Source: a virus
Virus record (IMG/VR): IMGVR_UViG_3300010391_001345
Coordinates: 1-33,989 of that record
Direction: 5' to 3' (one strand)
Length of the DNA: 33,989 nt
The notes under the pieces are model-generated. The model did no database searches. It was not told the origin of the DNA and was given only the letters and a program-made list of their open reading frames with translations. This document shows, piece after piece, positions 14,317 through 22,746 of this stretch; the first letter of the stretch is position 1, and each line of letters opens with the position of its first letter. The position numbers and the translations under genes are program-made.

Positions 14317-14851
14317 GACCCCGTTCTCCACGCAATTGCCAGAACCGCTCAAGGAAAGCGTGTTCGGCCTGTTTTGGTGAAATCGGAACGATGTGCCGTT
14401 CCGAGGGCGGAGGCATCGGATTCCACGGCTGCGGAGGCGGCGCCATTAGGTCGCGCGCTTCGGTTGCGAGTGCAACGAGGTCAGCATGTGTGACGGACTC
14501 TGGTTGTTGAGGAGGCAACCCGAAAATTTCGCAGATGAGCTTCGTCGTCAGCCGTTCGATAATACGATACTGTTCAAACTCCGGTAGCTTCTTGAGCGGA
14601 CGCGGAACGTCACCTAGATACGCCTCGGATGCGTCGTGCAGTAGGCCCCACAAGGCATCCTGCGGAGGTACCAGTTCACTGACAAAAACACTGTGTTGAG
14701 CGACGCTGTAGAAAATTCGTGAGTGTCCCAAGAACCTGCATTGGTTGGAAAGTGCATGCGCAACGTCAATAATGGAAATCGTGGATACATCAGGGTCTAG
14801 CGGATATACCGCTTGGCCCAGGAACGATTGCAACCAATCCCCGCGCGGCAT
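14309..14851 (-). CDS. HD-domain phosphohydrolase
   Basis: 180 residues from an ATG at 14851 that overlaps the previous stop (TGATG). A GTG one codon earlier is possible. GGAGG lies just upstream. The sequence has YSVAQHSVFVSELV (first His), LLHDASEAYLGD (the His-Asp pair that gives the family its name) and the PRPLKKLPEF segment typical of phage and bacterial HD hydrolases related to YfbR. These are metal-dependent phosphohydrolases, often acting on deoxynucleotides. It is consistent with a role in nucleotide metabolism next to the polymerase. The substrate is not known. Confidence 0.85.
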   Translation of the reverse strand: MPRGDWLQSFLGQAVYPLDPDVSTISIIDVAHALSNQCRFLGHSRIFYSVAQHSVFVSELVPPQDALWGLLHDASEAYLGDVPRPLKKLPEFEQYRIIERLTTKLICEIFGLPPQQPESVTHADLVALATEARDLMAPPPQPWNPMPPPSERHIVPISPKQAEHAFLERFWQLRGERGHG

Positions 14852-15147
14852 CACCCATCCTCCAGTTCAGGAAGTTCCTCTTCCGGTTCATCGGCTAATG
14901 CACCGGCTTCAGGAAGCTTGTCGTAGTCAAGCACAGGACTTTTAAAAGCGCGCGACATGTGCTCTAGCTCGACTTTCAATTCGTCAACGGAGTCGGCAAC
15001 CAACGGAAGCGGATCTTCCGAGACAGACCAGACTTTGCCTTTTGAGTCATAGAAACATTCATGGATACCGAAAATGGTGCTGGGTATACTGTTCTTCATT
15101 ACAGGTTGAATCACATGCTTGACAACACGGTAGTTCCAGTGTCGCAC
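14851..15147 (-). CDS. small conserved-type hypothetical protein (HWNYRV family)
   Basis: 98 residues from a GTG at 15147, one base after the upstream stop. It begins VRHWNYRVVKH, then FGIHECFYDSKGKVWSVSEDP, then an acidic helix (SVDELKVELEHMSRAF). This strand-strand-helix arrangement with NYRV...IHE-x-Y-x-D-x-x-G is familiar from short unassigned proteins in many phages and bacteria. No function is known to me. The C-terminal tail is highly acidic. Confidence 0.7.
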   Translation of the reverse strand: MRHWNYRVVKHVIQPVMKNSIPSTIFGIHECFYDSKGKVWSVSEDPLPLVADSVDELKVELEHMSRAFKSPVLDYDKLPEAGALADEPEEELPELEDG

Positions 15148-15148
15148 G

Positions 15149-15775
15149 TCAACACACTCCGCGATAACGGCGGCAGTGTGCCTTAACGAACATTTCAAGG
15201 TGTGCTCCGTTAGGTGATGCAATTACGAGTTCGACCCACCGCTTCTCTACCCTGCGCAGAGGTAGAGCTTCCGGCAGTACAAAACTGCCGTGCGCCGCGT
15301 ACGGCTCCCAACGTGCCATAGCCGCCATGTTGCACTGGTAGAAAGGCTTCTCGCCTCCTACGTAGAACTCAAAAACCGTCTTGACGAGGAAAACCTGCAC
15401 AGCAGCCAAATGCTCAGGTAGGAACAGCATGTGCCATGACACTTCAAGCAGATCCAACGACTCGTCAAAGATCCGCCCTCTCGGGGGAAGGTTCGTGTCC
15501 TGTATTGTGGCGATATAGCCTTCTACATTTGGCAGCGTCTCGCCTACGCCGTGACTCGGTAATACATCCGACCCCTCTCCGAAATTCAAACGGACACGTC
15601 CATCCTTGCCTTCAGGAATAGGTACACGCAAATAGTAGTCGAACGGACCAACGTCGTGCAGACCGCCATGCTCGTCTCGCAAACAGCCATCACGGCAGCG
15701 CCACAAGCCGTGTCCGTGATACTCTACAGGAGCATACTTGTCAGTTTCCTTTTCTTTCTTGTCAAAGAGGCTCAT
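15149..15775 (-). CDS. hypothetical protein, intact member of a tandem paralog pair
   Basis: 208 residues from an ATG at 15775 overlapping the previous stop (TAATG). Recognisable blocks are DVGPFDYYLRV, a TNLPPRGRIFDESLDL segment, SWHMLFLPEHLAAVQ, FEFYVGGEKPFYQC and a C-terminus ending RGVC. The same blocks occur in order in the upstream gene (15775-16337), so the two arose by duplication. The family is not recognised. Two cysteine-containing segments near the N-terminus (WRCRDGC) are absent from the sister copy. Confidence 0.7.
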   Translation of the reverse strand: MSLFDKKEKETDKYAPVEYHGHGLWRCRDGCLRDEHGGLHDVGPFDYYLRVPIPEGKDGRVRLNFGEGSDVLPSHGVGETLPNVEGYIATIQDTNLPPRGRIFDESLDLLEVSWHMLFLPEHLAAVQVFLVKTVFEFYVGGEKPFYQCNMAAMARWEPYAAHGSFVLPEALPLRRVEKRWVELVIASPNGAHLEMFVKAHCRRYRGVC

Positions 15776-16337
15776 TAACACACACCTCTGCTACGGGTAC
15801 AACCAATTCGGAACACGACGTCAATCGGCACGTTAACCTTCGGGGGTTTGACTTCGACGTAGAAAAGCTCATTCTCCACAAGAGGAGGATGGTGGTCCCT
15901 GCTGTTCATCTTGAGACCCTGTGGCAGTATAATAGGATAGGCGCGCATCACGTACATTCCAGAAAGGGCTGTGGTACAGAAAAGTCCTTGGTAGAAAGGT
16001 TTTTCTCCTCCAACGTGAATTTCCCACGAACCGCAATCCATGAGCCTCTGTACTTCTACAAGATGCTCTGGTAGTGTAGGCAATGTGATGTGCCACGAAA
16101 GATCGGTTGCTGTGATACTTTCGTCCAACAGACGTCGCTTGGAAGATTTGTGTTGACAACGGTTGCTACACGATCCGTGCCGGGAATTGGATCCCCCAAG
16201 CCGTAGTTGAAGCAGCGGACTTCGGCGCCTTCGGTTCCTACTGTCAAACGCGAGTACAGTTCGAGCGGACCAACGTCCTTGTAGGTACGGACGACACCAG
16301 CGTTTTCGTCAGCACCTTTTACTTTACTTCCAAACAT
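15775..16337 (-). pseudogene. frameshifted paralog of the 15149-15775 gene
   Basis: The first part, from an ATG at 16337 (GGAG eight bases upstream), reads MFGSKVKG...VNTNLPS and then leaves frame near 16143-16148. The remainder (KRRLLDESITATDLSWH...RGVC) continues in another frame to the TAA at 15775. Alignment with the intact sister (TNLPPRGRIFDES) places the break just after TNLP, consistent with one lost base. No canonical slippery heptamer is present, so programmed frameshifting is unlikely. A mutation or sequencing error is the simplest reading. The sister copy may supply the function. Confidence 0.7.
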
Positions 16338-16510
16338 TCCACACGCTCCACATCTTCGAGATACTCCCACTCGAAGTGATCCGTTTCCTTGCCATCAACC
16401 TCGACAGCCAGCTTCACTTGCAGCCCGTCGATCTCTTTCACGATACGGACGTGTTCCTTCCACGGCTGAATCCAGCAGCGGACACGGACGCGGTCGTCAA
16501 CAGCGATCAT
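16319..16510 (-). CDS. small acidic beta-rich hypothetical protein
   Basis: 63 residues from an ATG at 16510. It is made of alternating strands (RVRVRCWIQPW, VRIVKEIDGLQVKLAVEVDG) and an acidic C-terminus (HFEWEYLEDVERVE), like a small beta-barrel. The ribosome binding site is weak. It overlaps the next gene by 19 bases. Function unknown. Confidence 0.6.
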   Translation of the reverse strand: MIAVDDRVRVRCWIQPWKEHVRIVKEIDGLQVKLAVEVDGKETDHFEWEYLEDVERVECLEVK

Positions 16511-16530
16511 GTCACCAAAAGCCTCGCACG

Positions 16531-17208
16531 CTACCTACAGAAGTGGCTTGGTTTCTCTTCCGGCCACATTTTCGCCTTCTCGATAGCTTCACGCACATCG
16601 AGTCCGTCTAGCTCCAAACCGGTACACGACCAAATAGGCTCGGTTTCACGCCACCTTCTCGCAAACAGTTCCAGTCGCTCCCCTTCGGGGTACATCGCGT
16701 CCAAATCATCTTGGAGCTTCGTCGGTTTCGTCGAATGCGGAAGTGGAGGTCCAATATACACGTTACGCCTGTGTTCCACCACCTTGAGCTTCTTGCCCCG
16801 GCGGAAGATCAAAGCGTGCTCGGTAGCTCCCCGGAACACGTGTCCCATACCGAAAGCCAGTTTGCCGCTGGCACACAAGTCCTCGATAGCGTCTGGCGGA
16901 AGGTTCGATGCCCTAAGCACAGCCGCCAGTTTCGGGTCAAGCGGATTGCGCTTCACCCAGGTCCACGTACCAACGTACTTGTCAAAGCCCCACGCGCGCC
17001 CCACGGCGAAGCCGTCTTCAAGCATGGAGGAGGGGCACCAGAGGGCGAGGACGGCTTGGTCGGCGACGATGGATTTCACATCAAGCTGCATGAGGTCTTT
17101 CGTCGGCATGGTTTGGTAGTTGGAAGCGGCGCCGCGCTTGACTGAGGCCATGGTAAGCCCATCACCAAATTTCCATGGGCAGTCACTACATACAATCGTG
17201 AACTTCAC
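16531..17208 (-). CDS. MT-A70-family adenine methyltransferase
   Basis: 225 residues from a GTG at 17208 with GAGGAG eight bases upstream. The longer frame to 17382 lies inside the helicase gene. SDCPWKFGDG at residues 8-17 carries the DPPW-type catalytic motif as DCPW. Also present are ALWCPSSMLEDGF, TWTWVKRNP, HVFRGATEHALIFRRGKK and KPTKLQDDLDAMYP, in the order seen in MT-A70 enzymes. These transfer a methyl group from S-adenosylmethionine to N6 of adenine. In a phage the usual inference is genome methylation that blocks host restriction. No partner nuclease is next to it. Confidence 0.85.
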   Translation of the reverse strand: MKFTIVCSDCPWKFGDGLTMASVKRGAASNYQTMPTKDLMQLDVKSIVADQAVLALWCPSSMLEDGFAVGRAWGFDKYVGTWTWVKRNPLDPKLAAVLRASNLPPDAIEDLCASGKLAFGMGHVFRGATEHALIFRRGKKLKVVEHRRNVYIGPPLPHSTKPTKLQDDLDAMYPEGERLELFARRWRETEPIWSCTGLELDGLDVREAIEKAKMWPEEKPSHFCR

Positions 17209-17210
17209 AG

Positions 17211-19808
17211 CTAGCTCCTCTCCCGGTAACAAGCAGAGCAGTAGTAGTCCACTCCCTTTGTGGGAGGGAATGGGATAGTTGCATCCACCTCGCACTCGGC
17301 ACACCTGATCCAGTGACTCTCGGCCCGTGGTTTCCCTACTACGTACAATGCTTGCTTTGCGCGTGTCGTAGCGACGTACCACAAGTTCTCTTCTTCGACA
17401 TCATCTTTGGATGCTCGCCGAAACGTGCCAGCTAGCACCCACACACGATCCGCCTCCAACCCCTTCGCCTTGTGCACTGTCGAGCATCGAATGCCTTTCC
17501 CATCATCGGTTAGCAGGATCTTCAACTTGGTATTCAAGGCGTCGAGGTCGTCACATTCCGCAGCTAACGTACGTACAGTTGCGTACTGGTCTGCGATACG
17601 TTCGAGCATCCTTTCAGGGGAATGCTGCAAGCGTTCACAACGTTCCACTATCCGTTCACGCTCGTTCGCGTACCATACACGTAGCCAGTCCAACAAGTCA
17701 CTCAGTGTATCGGCTTTGGAGCGCTCGACAAGCAACCTGACGCTCTTGCCGATGTCCTTACCGACCATGTACGCTTTCTTGCCCCGTGCCAAGAAATCCA
17801 AACAGGTATCGAAAGCGCCGACGTTGGTTCTACTGAGCACGAAATCACCATCACTGGCTCTTTCGTGGGAGTCGCAGAAAGTCACGTTTCCTGCCGGTGC
17901 GCCCTCCCATGCTTCAAGATCCGGGACCGTCCGCTTCGCGTACTTGACTATTTCTTGACCACACCTGTAGCAAATAGGCAGAGGCATAACCTTCGCCTTC
18001 AATTCGGAAATGAGCCGTTGGACGTTGCTTGTTGACGCACCACGGAACCCGTAAATGCTGTTATGTACACATACTCCACCTACAAAGTAATTAGCCAAAT
18101 TCTCAATTTCAAGATCGCGGCACGTGAATTGCCCAGCTTGTTCCATGCGCAATTTGACCCGATCACGTTGGATCTGGTGCTCTGGCCCAACCGCTACGAT
18201 AACGTCCATTCCCGGCCACAACTGCGCTGCATTGAGTGGGCGTACGCTTCCCCCTTCATTCCCGATGGAAAGCCTGTGGCTAATGTAACTAGTAGTTTCT
18301 CCTAGTGCTGCATGCAATTCGTTAGCAAAAATGACAGCATCCTTATATGACCTGAATGCCGCACGAAGCCTACCAAAACGCTTACCGTGTTTTGTCCCAG
18401 CAATACACTGGAATTTTTCCTCGAAGTCTTGCGGTAATGCACTGCTCCACAAACTAACAAGTGTGCCTTGTCTGCCAGCTTGGTTGATGTTTATTGATAT
18501 TTTCCCATTCCCTGTGGCTCTAGCCTTGGTAAGAAAAGCTGGCAACTCGAACAAAAGTCTTCTATCACGAAGCAGCCGTTCACCGTTTTGTCCAAATTCG
18601 GCGAATATCTTTACACGAACTTCCTTATTGATTCGTTCATCAGGACGCGACCAGAAAGTAATTGTCGGAATTTGGTAACGCAGAGAGAGAGACGCTTCTT
18701 TGTATCTAGCTTCGCTTAGAGAAGCCGCGAAATCAACAAACCACATACGCTCAGCTTTTTCTATAGTGGCGCGCGTCATCCAACCAGCACCTTCAACTAA
18801 ATAGCCGCTTCTAGTCACACCAATTCGCCAGCCTAAGGCTTGCTTCCACATTAGGTAAATGAAATACCCACGCGACTCTGGAGATAAAGCTGCGTATACT
18901 ACGTGATTAGGGGTGCACCGAAATTTCTGTCCCTTGTCCGTCTCGAAAGTCAAGATACGTTGATGAGCAGATTGGCTAGTTCTAAGAACTCTAGCCGTCA
19001 CCACATCTTGGCCTTTCGCCGCTAGCACAAAATCTCCTACCTGCAAGGTTTCAATAGGGCGCGGGCCTTTTGGTGTCGAAACAAGTTGCCCGTCGGGGAT
19101 ACACTGACGGTCGTCGCCCACACTAAAAATTCTCCCGCCCTCTTTACAAAGCCTCTTCGCTAGCTCGATTTGGCACGGATTGAGATCCTGAACCTCATCA
19201 ACAAAAACCACGTCGTACGGAAGTAGCGGAAGGTTGAGAACTATCGGCAGCCAGATCATGTCATCGAAGTCAATTTCCGGACTGACCGTCTTACACTGTT
19301 CGAGAGCTTCCATGACCAACGGAAACAGGTCCGGCCAGAAAGTAGCAGCTTCTTCCCTCTCAGCGGCCATTTCGTAAAGTTCGTCTTCGTTCTGTACCAG
19401 ACAGTTTTTTGCCAGCGACAGCAATGACACGCCAGCACGAAACTGCTCGAAGCCTTCACGACTCTTCGTGTTGATGTCGTTCTCTTCAAGGAGGGTACGT
19501 ATGATTCCCTCGGCACGGGTGCGTTCTACCCGTACAGCACCCCAAGCCTTCATGACAATTTCACGCCCGAGACTGTGCAAGGTACGCGCATCGGCACGCG
19601 GAGGTACTCGCCGTTCCAGTTCCTTCTGCGTCTCCTTGCCGAAGGCACAGAACACAATGCGTTTGAATTTAGGAACGTACTTGATAGCCTCCAGAATAGT
19701 GGTCGTCTTTCCGCTTCCGGCACGCGCCTGAATGACGACGTTGGACGTTCCTGTCTTGACTTCCTCGAAAATAGCCTTTTGATAATCAGACCACATACAG
19801 CTTACCAT
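17211..19808 (-). CDS. UvrD/Rep-type superfamily 1 helicase, interrupted by an intein
   Basis: 865 residues, 517 after splicing. Helicase motifs in order: Walker A ARAGSGKTT (28-36), FCAFGK, TLHSLGRE, motif II VFVDEVQDLN (DEVQD at 204-208), and motif III VGDDRQ/SIYGFRGAS, split by the intein. The C-terminal part has motif V STVHKAKGLEADRVWVL and motif VI LWYVATTRAKQALYVV. The C-terminus adds a zinc ribbon (CAECEVD...YYCSACYRE). Such enzymes unwind DNA 3' to 5' with ATP during replication or repair. The start is an ATG at 19808 overlapping the previous stop by 7 bases. An ATG at 19796 is an alternative. It is more compact than host UvrD. Confidence 0.9.
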   Translation of the reverse strand: MVSCMWSDYQKAIFEEVKTGTSNVVIQARAGSGKTTTILEAIKYVPKFKRIVFCAFGKETQKELERRVPPRADARTLHSLGREIVMKAWGAVRVERTRAEGIIRTLLEENDINTKSREGFEQFRAGVSLLSLAKNCLVQNEDELYEMAAEREEAATFWPDLFPLVMEALEQCKTVSPEIDFDDMIWLPIVLNLPLLPYDVVFVDEVQDLNPCQIELAKRLCKEGGRIFSVGDDRQCIPDGQLVSTPKGPRPIETLQVGDFVLAAKGQDVVTARVLRTSQSAHQRILTFETDKGQKFRCTPNHVVYAALSPESRGYFIYLMWKQALGWRIGVTRSGYLVEGAGWMTRATIEKAERMWFVDFAASLSEARYKEASLSLRYQIPTITFWSRPDERINKEVRVKIFAEFGQNGERLLRDRRLLFELPAFLTKARATGNGKISININQAGRQGTLVSLWSSALPQDFEEKFQCIAGTKHGKRFGRLRAAFRSYKDAVIFANELHAALGETTSYISHRLSIGNEGGSVRPLNAAQLWPGMDVIVAVGPEHQIQRDRVKLRMEQAGQFTCRDLEIENLANYFVGGVCVHNSIYGFRGASTSNVQRLISELKAKVMPLPICYRCGQEIVKYAKRTVPDLEAWEGAPAGNVTFCDSHERASDGDFVLSRTNVGAFDTCLDFLARGKKAYMVGKDIGKSVRLLVERSKADTLSDLLDWLRVWYANERERIVERCERLQHSPERMLERIADQYATVRTLAAECDDLDALNTKLKILLTDDGKGIRCSTVHKAKGLEADRVWVLAGTFRRASKDDVEEENLWYVATTRAKQALYVVGKPRAESHWIRCAECEVDATIPFPPTKGVDYYCSACYRERS
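18060..19103 (-). mobile_element. intein in UvrD-like helicase, no recognisable endonuclease motif
   Basis: 348 residues, from CIPDGQLVSTPKGP to NYFVGGVCVHN, inserted between Gln and Ser of helicase motif III (DDRQ/SIYG). Cys1, block B CTPNHVV and the terminal His-Asn are intact. The +1 residue is Ser, so splicing should work. The roughly 200-residue middle (SLSEARYKEASLSLRYQIPT and following) shows no LAGLIDADG or HNH motif by eye. It may be a diverged or decayed homing endonuclease. Confidence 0.92.
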
Positions 19809-20770
19809 TCCTGAAATTTATCGACGGGAATGAGCACACAAGGCTCGTTACCATCGTCGTACAAGCCAGCAGGCAACGCGCCCAGGTCCTCCCGCGTCAA
19901 CTGAACACTACGTACACCATCATCAAGCTTCACTGTGTACGTGAGCACTATAGGTGTACCGTCCGAGCGCAAACAGAACTCAAGAAGAATCCGCGCTTCC
20001 AACCATTTACTGTACGGAAACGCGTGGCACTCCGGCGGCTTGAAGGAAGCCCACGTTCCTGGCTGCACTTCTACCATATGCCATTCAAGTAACTCTCCAC
20101 CGTTGTCGTAACGAGCCCAAAACGACGAGTCTGGAAGCCTCTTGCTAACCCCTCCGCAGATTTGCACGTAACGTCTCAGAACGGCTTCTTCAACAGACGT
20201 CCCGCTAACAAGTTCTCGCATGGGGTGTAAAGTTCGCCCTCTGGCAGACCAGCCCCGCAAATCAGGATTGTCCTCCGTACCAGCCAATTCGCGTCCATAC
20301 AACCATCCTGCAAAAAACACTTCGACTGGAACTTCAGCCTCCGAAGGGCGCTGTGTGACACCGAAGACGTAAATCACGTCTTCCAATGTCTTACCTCGTG
20401 CGTAAGTCAAACACAGCTTCAGTGCAGCTTGAGGCCCTAGCAGCCCCTTTGCTTCGGAACCAGTAACATCCACCTTACGACCATCCGGCAACACATGATC
20501 GAAACCACCATCACCTGTCAACGGATGCTGGTTCTGCTCTTCTCTTCGTCTAACGAAGACATCGAACTCTCCAACCCCAAGCCACTTCGCGAAAGCAGCC
20601 TCGCACGCCATAGCAGTTAGCTGGTTTGGATTCAGGTTGTCGTAACGATCATTACCCCAACCGTAAATATCCGAACGACCGCCAACCGCAGCCTTCTCCG
20701 CGTGAAACTTGACAAGCGCCCGTTCTTCTTCCGTCAAGGAAATTTTCACGACATCACGTTCGTCAAGCAC
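19802..20770 (-). CDS. possible PD-(D/E)XK-fold protein
   Basis: 322 residues from a GTG at 20770 with GGAG six bases upstream. A TTG start at 20782 is less likely. Residues about 50-110 have a helix with a conserved-looking Glu (NQLTAMACEAAFAKWLG) followed by GGFDHVLPDGRKVDVTGSE. This resembles the E...D-x(n)-D-V-K core of phage and restriction-like PD-(D/E)XK nucleases. Thr occupies the place of the expected Lys, so activity is doubtful. The C-terminal half contains beta-strand pairs and no known motif. It lies between a DnaQ-like exonuclease and a helicase, which fits a DNA-processing role. Confidence 0.5.
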   Translation of the reverse strand: MLDERDVVKISLTEEERALVKFHAEKAAVGGRSDIYGWGNDRYDNLNPNQLTAMACEAAFAKWLGVGEFDVFVRRREEQNQHPLTGDGGFDHVLPDGRKVDVTGSEAKGLLGPQAALKLCLTYARGKTLEDVIYVFGVTQRPSEAEVPVEVFFAGWLYGRELAGTEDNPDLRGWSARGRTLHPMRELVSGTSVEEAVLRRYVQICGGVSKRLPDSSFWARYDNGGELLEWHMVEVQPGTWASFKPPECHAFPYSKWLEARILLEFCLRSDGTPIVLTYTVKLDDGVRSVQLTREDLGALPAGLYDDGNEPCVLIPVDKFQEW

Positions 20771-21443
20771 AAGTGTCTCCAAGCACCTTTTCCAACGTGT
20801 CCCGGTACCGATACGGAACCTGACGCTCCCATTCCTGAATGCACAGTTCTTGCTCTTTCAGTAAAGCGTCGAAGTCCTCAGGTAAGTTCAACTCGTCAGC
20901 CAGCTTCAGCATGGCTTGAATTGTAGAACGTACGTCCTTGCAAGCTTCGTGAGCGCCTCCCATTGGAACACCAAGGCGTGCGCATAGTTCTTGGAGACGA
21001 TTATGCGGCCATTGCATACGTGCGAAAGTAAGCGGGTCAAGTGTTCGATAAGGATCGATAGGGAAGGCGGCAAGCATGTCACGGCGCTTGAAGGCTTGGT
21101 AGAGAAAGGCCACATCGAAGACAACATTGTATCCCAAAAATATATGGTCTTCCCCTATGAAGTCCGACAAGAAGTCAACAAGCTCATCCAAAAGATCATC
21201 CGCAGTGGGCTTGTTCGCGATGTCTTCCGGTTGGATACGGTGGATGTCAGTCACATCCGGCGTCAGCAGAACACCGTCAGAACCACAGCGCCGTTCGTAC
21301 TCTGGTCCGAAGGCATCCGTACCCGGCGTATAGATAGTGAAAGCCAACTGGACAATACGGCCCTGAATCGGATCGAGAGCCGTCCTGTCAGGACCGGCTG
21401 TCTCCACGTCGAATCCGATAATTCGGGCCTCACGCCAATTCAC
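20763..21443 (-). CDS. DnaQ-like (DEDDh) 3'-5' exonuclease
   Basis: 226 residues from a GTG at 21443 overlapping the previous stop (GTGA). Exo I is GFDVETAG (D12, E14), Exo II is GYNVVFDVAFLYQ, and Exo III is the HEACKDVRST segment with the His and Asp of DEDDh enzymes. DTxHxIxxED-like spacing is seen in VTDIHRIQPEDI. Such proteins remove nucleotides from 3' ends as proofreaders or in DNA degradation and recombination. The polymerase in this window already has its own exonuclease domain, so a separate repair or processing role is more likely. Confidence 0.85.
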   Translation of the reverse strand: MNWREARIIGFDVETAGPDRTALDPIQGRIVQLAFTIYTPGTDAFGPEYERRCGSDGVLLTPDVTDIHRIQPEDIANKPTADDLLDELVDFLSDFIGEDHIFLGYNVVFDVAFLYQAFKRRDMLAAFPIDPYRTLDPLTFARMQWPHNRLQELCARLGVPMGGAHEACKDVRSTIQAMLKLADELNLPEDFDALLKEQELCIQEWERQVPYRYRDTLEKVLGDTCA

Positions 21444-21736
21444 GCTGTTTCGTCCCCACCGGTCGTTTCGTCCTTACCATTTCCACAAGCGACATCCAGA
21501 TCGCTACCATTTCCTTTCGGCTTACGTACACGCTTCACGGCAGCGACACTGATCTTGAATCGGCGGTCTCCGAACTGAAAAACGGTGGAAGCTGTGTCCC
21601 CTTTAGCCGTTACGGGAACAATAACCGTCCCACCTTCCAATTGCTGAAGAAAGTACGAGCAGAACTCAGTGGGGCTCAATACTACTGTCTCAGCCTCTGT
21701 AACTTCGGAAGGTGTCTCTTCTTTATTCTCAGTCAC
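21440..21736 (-). CDS. small protein related to its upstream neighbour
   Basis: 98 residues from a GTG at 21736, with AAGGAGG seven bases upstream. An acidic N-terminus is followed by TEFCSYFLQQL and a short beta unit FQFGDRRFKISVAAVKRVRKP. That unit matches FRYGSQKFKVTFEQIDRLRIP in the adjacent 21729-21995 gene, so the two are probably diverged duplicates. The tail is Gly/Asp-rich. Function unknown. It overlaps the exonuclease gene by four bases. Confidence 0.6.
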   Translation of the reverse strand: MTENKEETPSEVTEAETVVLSPTEFCSYFLQQLEGGTVIVPVTAKGDTASTVFQFGDRRFKISVAAVKRVRKPKGNGSDLDVACGNGKDETTGGDETA

Positions 21737-21995
21737 TTTTTGCCTCCTTTGGGATGCGTAGCCGGTCGATCTGCTCGAAAGTCACTTTGAACTTCTGGGA
21801 ACCGTACCGGAACGCCAGGAATGCTTCCTTACCGCCACGCAGAGTCGTCGGCTTGGCTAGCATTTCGACAACATCCGCTGGAAACTCGGCCATTTTCGAA
21901 CCGTAGCGCTCACACATGTATGCAACGTCAATCTCGGCTGGTATGCTTACCTTCTCACCCTCACTGACTTCTACCTCGACTTCAGCAGACTCCAC
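21729..21995 (-). CDS. small protein, paralog of the 21440-21736 product
   Basis: 88 residues from a GTG at 21995 with AAAGGGG six bases upstream. It has an acidic N-terminus, a helix (AYMCERYGSKMAEFPADVVEML) and the beta unit EAFLAFRYGSQKFKVTFEQI shared with the next gene. No known family. It lies directly downstream of the 16-bp inverted repeat. Confidence 0.6.
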   Translation of the reverse strand: MESAEVEVEVSEGEKVSIPAEIDVAYMCERYGSKMAEFPADVVEMLAKPTTLRGGKEAFLAFRYGSQKFKVTFEQIDRLRIPKEAKSD

Positions 21996-22013
21996 AACAC
22001 ACCCCTTTCGTCG

Positions 22014-22035
22014 GTGGTGGACCCCAGCCCCCGGC
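22014..22035 (+). repeat. 22-bp repeat containing the 14-bp core
   Basis: These 22 bases are identical to 31102-31123. The last 14 (22022-22035) are the CCCCAGCCCCCGGC core that occurs five times in the window. Confidence 0.75.
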
Positions 22036-22079
22036 TAGGCAAGCCGGTGGAGGCGCTAGACTCGCCGGGGGCTGGGGTC
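22020..22079. repeat. perfect 16-bp inverted repeat with 28-base loop
   Basis: Arms 22020-22035 and 22064-22079 are exact reverse complements (GACCCCAGCCCCCGGC), each containing the 14-bp core. It fills the gap between the DUF669 gene and the 21729-21995 gene. A transcript would form a very GC-rich hairpin. No U-run follows on either strand, so it is not a standard intrinsic terminator. It may halt or protect RNA 3' ends, or be a protein-binding site. Confidence 0.75.
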
Positions 22080-22110
22080 GACCGACCCAATTACGCTTCC
22101 GAAGCCGCTG

Positions 22111-22746
22111 TTACTGCGGCGTCGGGATATTAGCCGGACGCCGGAAAGGCGACCGCTGTACCGGAGCCGTCGCAACTGCCGCAGGCTTCGTGGCCAGTGC
22201 GGGCTTCGACACGGGCTTCGGCGCCGCAGGCTTCGCAGGAACCGTAGCGGGCTTCGCCGCCGCCTTCGGTGCTTCTACCGGAGCTTCCACCGGAACTTCC
22301 GAAGTGTTGGTGCTCTCGTCCTGCGGCAGGTAGATACGCTGCACACGAGTCTGGACTTCGCCCGCGTGATCGGGGCGGTTGTCGTTCTCGTTGCGAGTGC
22401 GAATCATGGCACGCATGCCGACCATCATGTCGGTATCGCCCGACCCGGTATCGTAGTCGAACGTGCCGGGAAACGCGTCGAACAGTTCCTTCAGACGCTG
22501 GGCCACGAAGGACTCGGGGCCTTCGGTGTCGAGCGGCAGATTGCGCCGGTCGAAAATGCGCCGATTGCGGAATTCGGCGGGCTCCTCGACCTTGAACTGG
22601 AGAACGATCAGGTTCCGCCCCGGTGTGGCCGTAGGCTTCACTTCCGCACTGAGCACCTCGATGAGATACTCGCCGGGGGGCAACGGCTCAAACGAACCGC
22701 TCGGCGCCTGTGCATCGTTCATGTTGATGTTGACTTTGAACTGCAT
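22111..22746 (-). CDS. DUF669-type phage protein (putative ssDNA-binding)
   Basis: 211 residues from an ATG at 22746 with GAGGAG upstream. The longer frame to 22788 lacks support. The N-terminal 140 residues follow the DUF669 pattern: PGEYLIEVLSAEVKPT, a strand pair around LIVLQFKVEEP, RRIFDRRNLP, a helix (VAQRLKELFDAF) and VGMRAMIRTRNEND. The C-terminal 60 residues are a Pro/Ala/Lys-rich unstructured tail ending FRRPANIPTPQ. DUF669 genes usually sit beside Sak4-like ATPases and nucleases in phage recombination modules and are thought to bind single-stranded DNA. That is the context here. Confidence 0.7.
   Translation of the reverse strand: MQFKVNINMNDAQAPSGSFEPLPPGEYLIEVLSAEVKPTATPGRNLIVLQFKVEEPAEFRNRRIFDRRNLPLDTEGPESFVAQRLKELFDAFPGTFDYDTGSGDTDMMVGMRAMIRTRNENDNRPDHAGEVQTRVQRIYLPQDESTNTSEVPVEAPVEAPKAAAKPATVPAKPAAPKPVSKPALATKPAAVATAPVQRSPFRRPANIPTPQ

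Noticed and set aside
16130-16160. Programmed -1 frameshift in the duplicated gene
   Set aside because: No slippery heptamer of the X-XXY-YYZ type and no obvious stimulatory hairpin at the break.
22020-22079. Intrinsic (rho-independent) terminator
   Set aside because: The hairpin is strong, but neither strand has a run of T after it.
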